NCBI GenBank assembly: GCA_001784735.1
Contig: MFSB01000037.1
Coordinates: forward strand, 29,868 to 44,137
Reading direction: 5' to 3'
Origin: Candidatus Moranbacteria bacterium RIFCSPLOWO2_12_FULL_48_12
GTDB taxonomy: Bacteria > Patescibacteriota > Minisyncoccia > Moranbacterales > UBA1568
Length of the DNA stretch: 14,270 bases
Below, piece by piece: positions 1 through 6,429 of the stretch. Below the pieces are notes generated by a model, which saw only the letters and a program-made list of their open reading frames with translations, was not told the origin of the DNA and did no database searches. Position 1 is the first letter of the stretch. Each line of letters begins with the position of its first letter. The translations under genes were made by a program, and so were the position numbers.

Positions 1-809
1 ATATCCATGTACGCGGCATAGAACTCGACATGATCGAACTCCTGCAGATGCTCGCGATCCATACCCTCGTTCCGGAACACTCGTCCGATCTCGAACACCC
101 GCTCATACCCGCCGACCAAGAGGCGCTTGAGAGGCAATTCGAGCGAAATACGCAGATAAAAATCCTGATCGAGCGCGGAATGATGTGTTTTGAATGGCTG
201 TGCTTCTGCACCACCGGGAATATGCTCCAACACCGGTGTTTGCACTTCGAGAAATTTTTCCCCCGAGAGAAATGTCCGCACCGTCTGCCAGAAAAGATTC
301 TTCTTCACAAACAATTCGCGCGTTTCCAGATTCATCAAGAGGTCCAAATACCGGCGTCGCAGTAATTCCTCATCATCTTTCAAACCATAAAACTCCGTAG
401 GGATAGGAAGGAGAGATTTCGAAAGTATCTCCCATTTTTCGACATGGATACTCTTCTCATCTTGTTTCGTCAAAAATACTGTTCCGGTAATAGAAAGGAA
501 ATCACCAAGTTCTACTGTCTCTTTGAATAGCGAAAAGGGTCCCTCACCAAGTGTTTCCAGAGAAAAAAATCCCTGAATTTTCCCTACTCCATCTTCGAGG
601 TGGCAAAAGGCAATCTTTCCCATGACGCGGAGCGAACGCACACGACCAACAACCGACACCCGTTTGTCGGTGCCGTTTAAACTGTCAAACTGCTCAATAA
701 CACCCTTGCTCGTATGAGACCGGGTGGCGCTTTCCGGATAGGCCGTACCAAACGCTTCAGTTAATTTTGCAAGTTTCTCTTTTTTCGTCGCAATAATATC
801 TTCACGCAT
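1..809 (-). CDS. lysS: Lysyl-tRNA synthetase, class II (N-terminal part, cut by left window edge)
   Basis: Charges tRNA-Lys with lysine in the cytoplasm. The reading frame starts at ATG 807-809 and stays open for 269 codons to the left edge, so the C-terminal half of the catalytic domain (including motif 3) is missing. Residues about 50-130 look like the OB-fold anticodon-binding domain (VSVVGRVRSLR, then HLEDGVGKIQGFF). The class II core follows with RRRYLDLLMN at 151-160, motif 1 around FLEVQTPVLEHIPGGAEAQPF (186-206), the LysRS-typical YLRISLELPLKRLLVGGYERVFEIGRVFRNEG (218-249), and motif 2 arginine R246. After motif 2 the usual HNPEFT-like stretch reads HLQEFDHVEF, a mild deviation. An AGGA lies 7 nt before the ATG but is also part of a candidate -10 box. 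It lies downstream of greA and its terminator. Identification is secure from the motif order. Confidence 0.95.
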   Translation of the reverse strand, partial: MREDIIATKKEKLAKLTEAFGTAYPESATRSHTSKGVIEQFDSLNGTDKRVSVVGRVRSLRVMGKIAFCHLEDGVGKIQGFFSLETLGEGPFSLFKETVELGDFLSITGTVFLTKQDEKSIHVEKWEILSKSLLPIPTEFYGLKDDEELLRRRYLDLLMNLETRELFVKKNLFWQTVRTFLSGEKFLEVQTPVLEHIPGGAEAQPFKTHHSALDQDFYLRISLELPLKRLLVGGYERVFEIGRVFRNEGMDREHLQEFDHVEFYAAYMD

Positions 810-815
810 GGTCTT

Positions 816-844
816 ATCCTAACGCTTTTTAAGCTGAAAAGCAA
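816..844 (-). promoter_or_regulatory. Candidate lysS promoter giving a leaderless transcript
   Basis: On the minus strand TTGCTT (839-844) and TAGGAT (816-821) are separated by 17 nt. The -10 box ends 6 nt before the lysS ATG, so transcription would start at or next to the start codon. The match is only moderate (3/6 and 4/6 to the sigma-70 consensus), and the GGAT could instead act as a ribosome binding site in a longer transcript. Its location directly after the greA terminator supports a separate promoter here. Confidence 0.35.
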
Positions 845-872
845 GATAAAATCCCCTAAATGGGGATTTTAT
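839..872 (-). terminator. Rho-independent-type terminator after greA
   Basis: A perfect 11-bp inverted repeat, ATAAAATCCCC (846-856) with GGGGATTTTAT (862-872), has a 5-nt loop. It starts 10 nt past the greA stop codon. On the minus strand the stem ends in ATTTTAT and is followed by the T-rich stretch CTTGCTTTT, consistent with intrinsic termination of greA transcripts before lysS. Confidence 0.7.
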
Positions 873-882
873 GACGGAAAAT

Positions 883-1338
883 TTACTTGATTGAGACAAT
901 CTCATATTTGACGGTACCGGCCGGGGCGCTCACCTCTACCTTGTCGCCCTTCCCCTTGCCGATGAATTCCTTGCCCAGCGGAGATTCGTTGGAAATTTTG
1001 CCTTGAGCCGGATCCACTTCGTTGGAACCGACAATTTCAAAATGGAGCTCTTTGTTCTGTACCTTTACTATCACCCGAGAACCAATCCCGACTACCGTTG
1101 AGTTCTTCTGCTTGGCAGCTACGACAGAGTCCTTGAGCATGCCATCCAACTCGGAAATGCGCGTCTCATTCTCATTCTGATAGCGCTTGGCCTCGCTGTA
1201 TTCGGCATTTTCCGAAAGGTCGCCCTGTTCTTTGGCCTCTTTGATGGATTCGGCAATCTCATGGCGAATTTTGGTCTTGCGCTCCTCAAGCTCAGCCTGC
1301 AATTTTTTCAAACCTTCTTCGGTAAAAATCTTCGACAT
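883..1338 (-). CDS. greA: Transcription elongation factor GreA
   Basis: GreA binds the RNA polymerase secondary channel and stimulates cleavage of backtracked transcripts. The 151-residue protein is close to the usual ~158. Residues 1-75 form the antiparallel coiled-coil, with the tip motif GDLSENAEY placing the acidic pair at D40 and E43, equivalent to D41/E44 of the E. coli protein. The C-terminal FKBP-like domain follows (GSRVIVKV, then NESPLGKEFIGKGKGDKVEV). The ATG at 1336-1338 is chosen because homologues start at this MSKIFTEEGL-type sequence; an in-frame extension to TTG 1413 has no family support. A good AAGGAGG (about 1362-1368) lies 23 nt upstream, too far for a standard ribosome binding site. 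The gene seems monocistronic, with a candidate promoter at 1423-1450 and a terminator at 839-872. Confidence 0.96.
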   Translation of the reverse strand: MSKIFTEEGLKKLQAELEERKTKIRHEIAESIKEAKEQGDLSENAEYSEAKRYQNENETRISELDGMLKDSVVAAKQKNSTVVGIGSRVIVKVQNKELHFEIVGSNEVDPAQGKISNESPLGKEFIGKGKGDKVEVSAPAGTVKYEIVSIK

Positions 1339-1422
1339 GATTTTATAATTAAAATAATTCCCCTCCTTGGCAAACAAAAACCCCCATAAGAGAGAGGAAA
1401 GAAGCTGCCACAAAGTTTCTCT

Positions 1423-1450
1423 ATGGTAGCAAAGGTGTGAAAAATGTCAA
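1423..1450 (-). promoter_or_regulatory. Candidate greA promoter
   Basis: On the minus strand a consensus TTGACA (1445-1450) is followed after 16 nt by TACCAT (1423-1428). This would start transcription near 1416 and leave a leader of about 78 nt. The -35 box touches the outer edge of the inverted-repeat element 1450-1549. The -10 box matches the consensus only in its outer positions, so confidence is moderate. Confidence 0.45.
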
Positions 1451-1549
1451 CCCCGTTAGAAGTCTGTCAAGATAGCTCTAAAAGTTCCTATTTTAATCTC
1501 TTTAATCGTTTGTTTCTACCATGCGTTCCAGTCAGACTTCTAACGGGGT
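1450..1549. repeat. Inverted-repeat element E1 between mrdA and greA
   Basis: Perfect 17-bp inverted arms, ACCCCGTTAGAAGTCTG at 1450-1466 and its complement at 1533-1549, enclose 66 bp of AT-rich sequence without a coding frame. The 8-mer GTCAACCC occurs in direct orientation at both edges (1446-1453 and 1548-1555). It lies 17 nt after the mrdA stop. In mrdA transcripts the arms could pair as a long hairpin followed by TTGACATTTTT, so it could also help end the mrdA operon. The arm shares CCCGTTAGA with element E2 (4054-4156). Confidence 0.8.
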
Positions 1550-1566
1550 CAACCCTTGTATTTTTG

Positions 1567-3471
1567 TTATTTTTCAGAAATGTCAGGACGAGAAAAATAC
1601 CAATCATACACCTCCTTGGCTATCGGAACGGCGTTGTAGCCTTCTTCTCCCTGGCCTTCCACGAGGATGATCATAGCCAGAGTCGGATGCTCATACGGCG
1701 CGAAAGAAACGAACCAGCCGTGTGTTTTTTTATCGCTGCCGAACTGGGCAGTGCCCGTTTTTCCCGCCACGGCTACCGGGAGCGTCTGCAAAGATTGCGC
1801 CGTACCCAAGGAATCCACAACTGTTGCTCGCATACCTTCGCGTACAATACGCAAAATATCCGGGCTGATAAAATCTTCCCGCAGTACCACTGGAGTGATC
1901 GGGGTCACCTCGCCACCCGAGGAACGTATCTGCGATGCGACTCGGGGCGCATAGAGCGTTCCGCCATTGGCAATAGCCGCTACTGCATTCAAAATCTGCA
2001 ACGGCGTCGCTGTCACAAATCCCTGACCGATAGCCGCATTATAATTGTCACCGATATACCAACGGTCTCCAAACTTCTCTTGCTTCCACTCTGGATCAGG
2101 GATAAATCCATCTGCCTCTCCAGGCATATCAATATTGGTTTTGCTTCCATATCCGAATAGGTTTTCATATTTTTTCATCCGCTCCATACCCAGGCCCTGA
2201 ATACCACCATAACCGCCGCCGATGGAATAAAAGAAAACATCGCTTGAAACGGCTATGGCTCGGCGAATATCCGTAAAACCATTCACGCGCCAATCGCCAA
2301 AAAAGAATTTTCCGATGCTGATCCCTCCTCGGCTTTCGATCTGGATGTGCTCATTCACGATACCTTCCGCGAGCGCCGCGGCGGCGAGCACCGGCTTCAG
2401 CGTCGAGCCAGGAGGATACTCTCCGGATATGGCGCGATTGAAAAGCGGCAGCGCAGGATCATCGATAAGCGCCTGATACTCTTTGGACGAAATTCTGTTC
2501 GCAAAGAGATTGTTATCGAAGCTCGGCAAACTGACCAAGGCGCGGACTGCCCCGCTTTGCGGGTCAAGCGCTATCGCCGCCGCGCGTTTCAAATCCTCCT
2601 TTTCCAGAAGCATCTGCAAGCTGTCGAAAACTTTTTTTTGCAGATCCGCATCGATATTGAGTATCAGATCGCTCCCGGGGATCGGCTGAACGATACCCAA
2701 TTCTTTTTTCACGCGACCGAAAGCGTCCACTTCCGCCCGCTGAAAACCGCTCTTGCCCCGCAAGAAAGCTTCATAACTTTTTTCTATGCCCTGCTTGCCG
2801 ATAGAATCCGTCAAGAGGTAATCCTGGTGCAATGCCAACTCTTCTTTGCGAATCTTACCCTCGTATCCGAGCAGATGAGAAAAAATAAGACCGTCCGCGT
2901 AGGCGCGCCGCGTCGTATTATAGAGACCCACTCCCGGTAATTCCTGGCTCCGGCTCAAAAACAAAAGCATCTCCTCCTGACTCACTCGCTCTTTGATAAG
3001 GAACGGCAGAAGCGATTTTCGATCCAGCTTCTGGAAAATATCATCGAGGATTCCCGGCTCCAAGACAAACGTCGCCGCCAGCAGCCGTTTCATTTCGTCC
3101 TGTTTCTCTCCGTCCGCTGGAACATCAGCCGGAGTGAGAATGGCATCCATGCTCGGTACATCGGATACCAGCTGTTTTCCGAAACGATCGTAGATAATGC
3201 CGCGCGGGGCCGGAATAACGAGTTCGCGAAGGCTGTTGCGCTCTGCCGCTTCCTGATACTCCGCCCCCTTGATGATATTCAGGTATGCTACTCGGAGCGC
3301 TAGTCCCAGAAGCGCTATCACGGAGAGCCACCAAAAAAACCGGATGACTCTGCGATTGAGCGGCCATTCGATCTTGGCGGCATCGCTTTCGGTCATCGTC
3401 AATACAGCGTCGTCGATTTCCATGCCGCGTTTCAGGACGGTGTATTTATTTTTTCTGACGAAGAGAGCCAT
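1567..3471 (-). CDS. mrdA: Penicillin-binding protein 2, peptidoglycan DD-transpeptidase
   Basis: Class B PBP that cross-links peptidoglycan during cell elongation; it acts outside the membrane, anchored by an N-terminal helix. The protein has 634 residues, usual for PBP2. A cytoplasmic tail (1-43) precedes one membrane segment at about 44-66. The dimerisation/pedestal domain follows (RNSLRELVIPAPRGIIYDRFG, 78-98), then the transpeptidase domain with nucleophile motif STLK (S356-K359), SSD (409-411) and KTG (571-573). The ATG at 3469-3471 gives the expected short cytoplasmic tail; no clear Shine-Dalgarno sequence precedes it. It follows mreD by 32 nt and ends the mreBCD-mrdA cluster. No rodA/ftsW-type partner is inside the window; it probably lies elsewhere. 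mrdA is preferred over ftsI because of the mreBCD context and the SSD motif. Confidence 0.95.
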   Translation of the reverse strand: MALFVRKNKYTVLKRGMEIDDAVLTMTESDAAKIEWPLNRRVIRFFWWLSVIALLGLALRVAYLNIIKGAEYQEAAERNSLRELVIPAPRGIIYDRFGKQLVSDVPSMDAILTPADVPADGEKQDEMKRLLAATFVLEPGILDDIFQKLDRKSLLPFLIKERVSQEEMLLFLSRSQELPGVGLYNTTRRAYADGLIFSHLLGYEGKIRKEELALHQDYLLTDSIGKQGIEKSYEAFLRGKSGFQRAEVDAFGRVKKELGIVQPIPGSDLILNIDADLQKKVFDSLQMLLEKEDLKRAAAIALDPQSGAVRALVSLPSFDNNLFANRISSKEYQALIDDPALPLFNRAISGEYPPGSTLKPVLAAAALAEGIVNEHIQIESRGGISIGKFFFGDWRVNGFTDIRRAIAVSSDVFFYSIGGGYGGIQGLGMERMKKYENLFGYGSKTNIDMPGEADGFIPDPEWKQEKFGDRWYIGDNYNAAIGQGFVTATPLQILNAVAAIANGGTLYAPRVASQIRSSGGEVTPITPVVLREDFISPDILRIVREGMRATVVDSLGTAQSLQTLPVAVAGKTGTAQFGSDKKTHGWFVSFAPYEHPTLAMIILVEGQGEEGYNAVPIAKEVYDWYFSRPDISEK

Positions 3472-3503
3472 TGGGGGAAAGTATATCTGTGAATTATTAC
3501 CCG

Positions 3504-4055
3504 TTACTTCACCTGCAAAATTTCTCTTTGCGCCACAACGCTCATATATGCTTCAACCCGCCAGATAACCCTATGCAAGATGGGAAACAAGAGCGCACTG
3601 AGAAAAATCGGCAAGAGAAGCTTGGAAGTTGCAACCGCCGAGAAAACTTCGGTAAATGCATCGGCGCGCCAAGAAAAAGAATTCTCTTGGCCGAAAAGAA
3701 GATTAAAAACGACGTACCCGAAACTCCCGAGAGAGGCAAAAAGCGCATACAGAACCATCCCCGTCCCGTGATGTTCAGCCAAGAGACGCCGGGAGAGAAA
3801 ACTGGTCGCATAGGAGAGGAGCACCGCGTAGAGCGTCAGTGATCCTAAGCTGCCGGATGAGGCGATATCGAAAAACGCCGAGAGTGGAATCACCATATAC
3901 AGCACGCGCGGAAACCCGACCAGAAGCGTCCAGACCACGATGCTGACAATCAGAATGACAGGCGCGGCCATCCGCGGAAAGAGAACATCAAAAAATGAAA
4001 ATTCAAAGAATACCAGCGAGAGGATAAAAAGCAAGCGCAGAAAAAATATTTTCAT
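3504..4055 (-). CDS. mreD: Rod shape-determining protein MreD
   Basis: A 183-residue, very hydrophobic protein with about five predicted membrane segments (roughly 5-26, 30-50, 52-70, 74-90 and 95-122, plus one near 140-160). Length, hydropathy and position between mreC and mrdA fit MreD, the membrane partner that links MreC and PBP2 in the elongation complex. MreD sequences diverge quickly, so the call depends strongly on gene order. The ATG at 4053-4055 is notable: its first two bases, AT, form the end of the right-hand minus-strand arm of the inverted-repeat element E2. The start codon would therefore sit at the base of a potential 17-bp hairpin, and no normal ribosome binding site is visible. 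It may be translated poorly, or only after the hairpin opens. Confidence 0.85.
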   Translation of the reverse strand: MKIFFLRLLFILSLVFFEFSFFDVLFPRMAAPVILIVSIVVWTLLVGFPRVLYMVIPLSAFFDIASSGSLGSLTLYAVLLSYATSFLSRRLLAEHHGTGMVLYALFASLGSFGYVVFNLLFGQENSFSWRADAFTEVFSAVATSKLLLPIFLSALLFPILHRVIWRVEAYMSVVAQREILQVK

Positions 4056-4156
4056 CCCGTTAGAGTTTTGGAGAGTTAGACTGAAAAAACCGGGTAATCA
4101 TTATGTAAGAAATAAATTACTGTGCATAGATAGTCTTGTCAAAACTCTAACGGGAT
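4054..4156. repeat. Inverted-repeat element E2 at the mreD start
   Basis: Perfect 17-bp arms, ATCCCGTTAGAGTTTTG at 4054-4070 and its complement at 4140-4156, enclose 69 bp. The 5-mer TTCAT is found in direct orientation at both edges (4051-4055 and 4156-4160). On the minus strand this is ATGAA, the mreD start codon plus two bases. It looks like an insertion that duplicated 5 bp and kept the start codon, though this is inferred. The arm is related to E1 (shared CCCGTTAGA) but then differs, and both arms of each element differ together. Confidence 0.8.
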
Positions 4157-4161
4157 TCATA

Positions 4162-4288
4162 CCCAGCAGTAGAACTTCGAATACGAAGTCTTAAAAAAAT
4201 AATTATATAGTACATCTAACGTCTCTATTATCATTCTTTCCAACAGGCTAGCCCGCTCATGATTGTTTTTCGAAGTTCTACTGCTGGG
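4162..4288. repeat. Inverted-repeat element E3 (mreC-mreD gap)
   Basis: Perfect 20-bp arms, CCCAGCAGTAGAACTTCGAA at 4162-4181 and its complement at 4269-4288, enclose 87 bp of AT-rich sequence. Its left edge lies 5 bp from the end of E2. Part of the left arm can instead form a small local hairpin (ACTTCG 4174-4179 with CGAAGT 4184-4189). CAT borders the element on both sides (4158-4160 and 4289-4291). The interior has no convincing coding frame and no similarity by eye to the interiors of E1, E2 or E4. Confidence 0.8.
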
Positions 4289-4291
4289 CAT

Positions 4292-4413
4292 ACCCAGTAG
4301 TGAAATTTCGACAATGTATTTATATACAGCATAAAAATCTTAGTAACAAGTATTTAAAAAATTCTTCATTCAAATATCACATGCTTTTTCCTAGTCGAAA
4401 TTCTACTACTAGG
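4292..4413. repeat. Inverted-repeat element E4 (mreC-mreD gap)
   Basis: Imperfect arms of about 21 bp with 4 mismatches: 4292-4312 (CCCAGTAGTGAAATTTCGAC) and 4393-4413. They belong to the same family as the E3 arms (AGTAGNANAANTTCGA). The 80-bp interior is AT-rich and non-coding. It ends 6 nt from the mreC stop codon (4420-4422). CAT again borders both sides (4289-4291 and 4414-4416). With E2 and E3 it fills the whole 364-nt gap between mreD and mreC; nothing else is seen there. Confidence 0.72.
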
Positions 4414-4419
4414 CATACT

Positions 4420-5238
4420 CTACAAAGTATTTTCAATAACAAAGACATAGCGCAAACGATCGAATTGCACCGGCGACAGGAGCGATGCCTGCTGAAACAA
4501 ACGGTCGTCGGAAAAACGCGTTTCCTGAATCGTCCCGATGAGCAATCCCTCGGGTATTTCTCCGCCCAGTCCCGACGTCACCACCGTATCACCGGCTTTG
4601 AGCGTATCTGCCTGGAGCACCATGCCAAAGAGCAGCCCCAGTCCGTACTCCCCTTTCACGATTCCTCTGGCATCCGTATCGAGCGCGATGCCGTTCGTCA
4701 GGCTCTCCGGATTCGAAAGAAGCATCACCCGGGCACTGGCTGGAAACACCTCTACTACCCTCCCGATAAGGATTCCCGCATCCACGATTACGGGCATCCC
4801 TTTGTGTATCCCATCGAACGATCCCTCATTGATAGAAAGCCAGTTGCCGAGGCCGGATACATCGCGGCCGATGACTTCCGCTGGTTTGAGAGAAAACCGA
4901 TCTCTCGGCACCAGTCCCCATGCCCGGCGCAACTCATCATTTTCTTTGCTCACATCGGAAAATTTGGCATTCAGAGCTAAAAGCTCTAGACGCGCCTTCT
5001 CCAAACGCTCGTTTTCGCTTTTCAATTCGCCGATAGAAGCGAAAAAGCGGAATGTATCCGCTATTTCAAATGCAGCCACAGAAAAAATCTTCTGCAGCGG
5101 CAACGCCACCGTCATGAGAGACGAACGGATCGGAGCGATCAGCCCTGGCGGGCCGAACGCCACAACCGCCCACAGCATGCCAAAAGCAACCAGGGCGCGG
5201 AAAAGCTTCGTTTGAATGAATTTCCTGTGGACAGCCAT
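4420..5238 (-). CDS. mreC: Rod shape-determining protein MreC
   Basis: A 272-residue bitopic protein of the elongation complex; the extracytoplasmic part forms filaments and activates PBP2. Visible layout: a short basic cytoplasmic tail, one membrane segment (about 13-35), a coiled coil rich in E, K and L (about 68-108, GELKSENERLEKARLELLAL), then the paired beta-barrel domain (about 115-270) with family-typical stretches such as AEVIGRDVSGLGNWLSINEG, GMPVIVDAGILIGRVVEV, VMLLSNPESLTNGI and GDTVVTSGLGGEIPEGLLIG. Length fits the family. The ATG at 5236-5238 lies about 96 nt after the mreB stop, and the gap is occupied by a heptamer-repeat element rather than a recognisable ribosome binding site. 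It is followed by the three-element array before mreD. Confidence 0.93.
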   Translation of the reverse strand: MAVHRKFIQTKLFRALVAFGMLWAVVAFGPPGLIAPIRSSLMTVALPLQKIFSVAAFEIADTFRFFASIGELKSENERLEKARLELLALNAKFSDVSKENDELRRAWGLVPRDRFSLKPAEVIGRDVSGLGNWLSINEGSFDGIHKGMPVIVDAGILIGRVVEVFPASARVMLLSNPESLTNGIALDTDARGIVKGEYGLGLLFGMVLQADTLKAGDTVVTSGLGGEIPEGLLIGTIQETRFSDDRLFQQASLLSPVQFDRLRYVFVIENTL

Positions 5239-5247
5239 TTTATGAAA

Positions 5248-5335
5248 ACTTACAACTTACGACTGACAACATACAACGGCACTCTTGACTCAATGATAAA
5301 TCTTCGTCGTAAGTAGTAAGTCGTCAGTTGTCAGT
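5248..5335. repeat. Inverted heptamer-repeat element E5 between mreB and mreC
   Basis: Four 7-bp units of the type ACTKACN lie in tandem at 5248-5275 (ACTTACA, ACTTACG, ACTGACA, ACATACA). Four more lie in reverse orientation at 5308-5335 (reading on the minus strand ACTGACA, ACTGACG, ACTTACT, ACTTACG). A 32-nt spacer separates the blocks. Several registers can pair; the best is 5249-5264 with 5306-5321, 15 of 16 bases. The right block reaches into the mreB stop codon (5335-5337). Confidence 0.75.
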
Positions 5336-6429
5336 TAGCCCAATGGTCTATTCACCTCTTCCGCGATGAGCACCTCTTTCAGGCTTTCCATATCGTCCAG
5401 CACGATGCCGGTCCCGCGCACGACTGCGGTGAGCGGATCTTCCATCAGACGCACCGGAATGCCGGTCTGATTGGCGATCAATTTGTCCAAACCGCGGATC
5501 AAGCTGCCGCCGCCAGCCAAGATGATGCCGCTATGCATGATATCCGCCAGCAGTTCCGGCGGAGTCTCTTCGACGATCGTCTTGATGCTATTGACGATGA
5601 TCCGCGTGGAGCGCGAGAGGGCTTCGCGGATATGCTCATCCGTCGCGATCACCTCTTTGGGCAAACCGGAGACGAGATCGCGTCCGCGCAACGGAAAAGT
5701 CAGACGCTCGCGCACTGGATAAGCGCTCCCGATGGCGATCTTGGCTTCTTCCGCTGTCTTCTCGCCGATCAGAATATTGAATTCATCGCGGCTATAACGC
5801 ACGATGTCTTCATTCATCTCATCCCCGGCGATGCGCAAGCTCCGCGAGATGACCACCCCGCCGAGCGAGATCACGGCGATCTCCGTCGTTCCGCCGCCGA
5901 TATCCACTACCATATTGCCGGTCGCTTCGGTAACCGGTAGGCGGGCGCCGATAGCAGCCGCCATCGGCTCATCGATCAGAAACACCTGGCGCGCTCCGGC
6001 ACTCTGCGTCGCTTCGATGACAGCGCGCTTCTCCACTTCTGTCACGCCGGACGGGATACCGATGAGAACGCGCGGCCGGCGCAAAAACGCGAAATTCTCC
6101 TTGGTCACACGATTGATGAAATACCGGAGCATCTGCTGAGTCACCTCGAAATCGCTCACCACTCCATCGACGAGCGGGCGGGTCGCGACGATATGCCCCG
6201 GGGTTTTCCCGACCATTCTTTTTGCTTCGCGGCCGATAGCCAGGATCTGCCCGGTCCGCTGGTTCACCGCGACGACGGAAGGCTCATTGATGACGATGCC
6301 TTTGCCGCGCACGTAGACGAGCGTGTTGGCCGTCCCGAGATCGATGCCGATATCCTGGGTAAGATGCCCGAAAAAACGCTCGATAATGCCTTTTTGAAGA
6401 CTCTTTAAGAAACGCTTGAGTTGAGACAT
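5335..6429 (-). CDS. mreB: Rod shape-determining protein MreB (bacterial actin)
   Basis: An actin-like ATPase that forms membrane-bound filaments directing lateral wall synthesis. The protein has 364 residues, slightly longer than the usual ~335-350. The actin-fold nucleotide motifs are present: phosphate 1 DIGIDLGTANTLVYV (from residue 26), phosphate 2 VVDIGGGTTEIAVISLGG, and the adenosine motif SGIILAGGGSLIRGLD. The DEPMAAAIGA stretch is typical. An N-terminal extension of about 24 residues (MSQLKRFLKSLQKGIIERFF) has alternating basic and hydrophobic residues and could be an amphipathic membrane-binding helix. The start at ATG 6427-6429 is preceded on the minus strand by TTCTACTGCT, which resembles the E3 arm, and not by a clear ribosome binding site. 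It opens the mreBCD-mrdA series. Coding GC is high here (41 of 60 bases at 5821-5880). Confidence 0.97.
   Translation of the reverse strand: MSQLKRFLKSLQKGIIERFFGHLTQDIGIDLGTANTLVYVRGKGIVINEPSVVAVNQRTGQILAIGREAKRMVGKTPGHIVATRPLVDGVVSDFEVTQQMLRYFINRVTKENFAFLRRPRVLIGIPSGVTEVEKRAVIEATQSAGARQVFLIDEPMAAAIGARLPVTEATGNMVVDIGGGTTEIAVISLGGVVISRSLRIAGDEMNEDIVRYSRDEFNILIGEKTAEEAKIAIGSAYPVRERLTFPLRGRDLVSGLPKEVIATDEHIREALSRSTRIIVNSIKTIVEETPPELLADIMHSGIILAGGGSLIRGLDKLIANQTGIPVRLMEDPLTAVVRGTGIVLDDMESLKEVLIAEEVNRPLG

Noticed and set aside
1339..1413. N-terminal extension of GreA from TTG 1413
   Set aside because: The extra 25 residues do not resemble the GreA family, and the internal ATG at 1338 gives the canonical N-terminus.
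1450..1549. Integron attC site (GTTAGA core with inverted partner)
   Set aside because: attC sites have RYYYAAC at the left and GTTRRRY at the right; here the order is GTTAGA...TCTAAC, the opposite, and the arms are perfect 17-mers without the usual unpaired bases. No integrase or cassette gene is nearby.
1444..2160. Plus-strand open frame of 238 codons opposite mrdA
   Set aside because: It lies antisense to the PBP2 C-terminal domain, shows no recognisable motif and has an arginine-rich, repetitive composition typical of a shadow frame.
4054..4413. CRISPR array
   Set aside because: The repeats are paired inverted arms of different sequence, not direct repeats with uniform spacers, and no cas gene is present.
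4056..4419. tRNA or other standard RNA gene in the mreC-mreD gap
   Set aside because: No T-loop consensus, anticodon arm or acceptor stem of proper lengths could be found; all pairing is explained by the three arm pairs.
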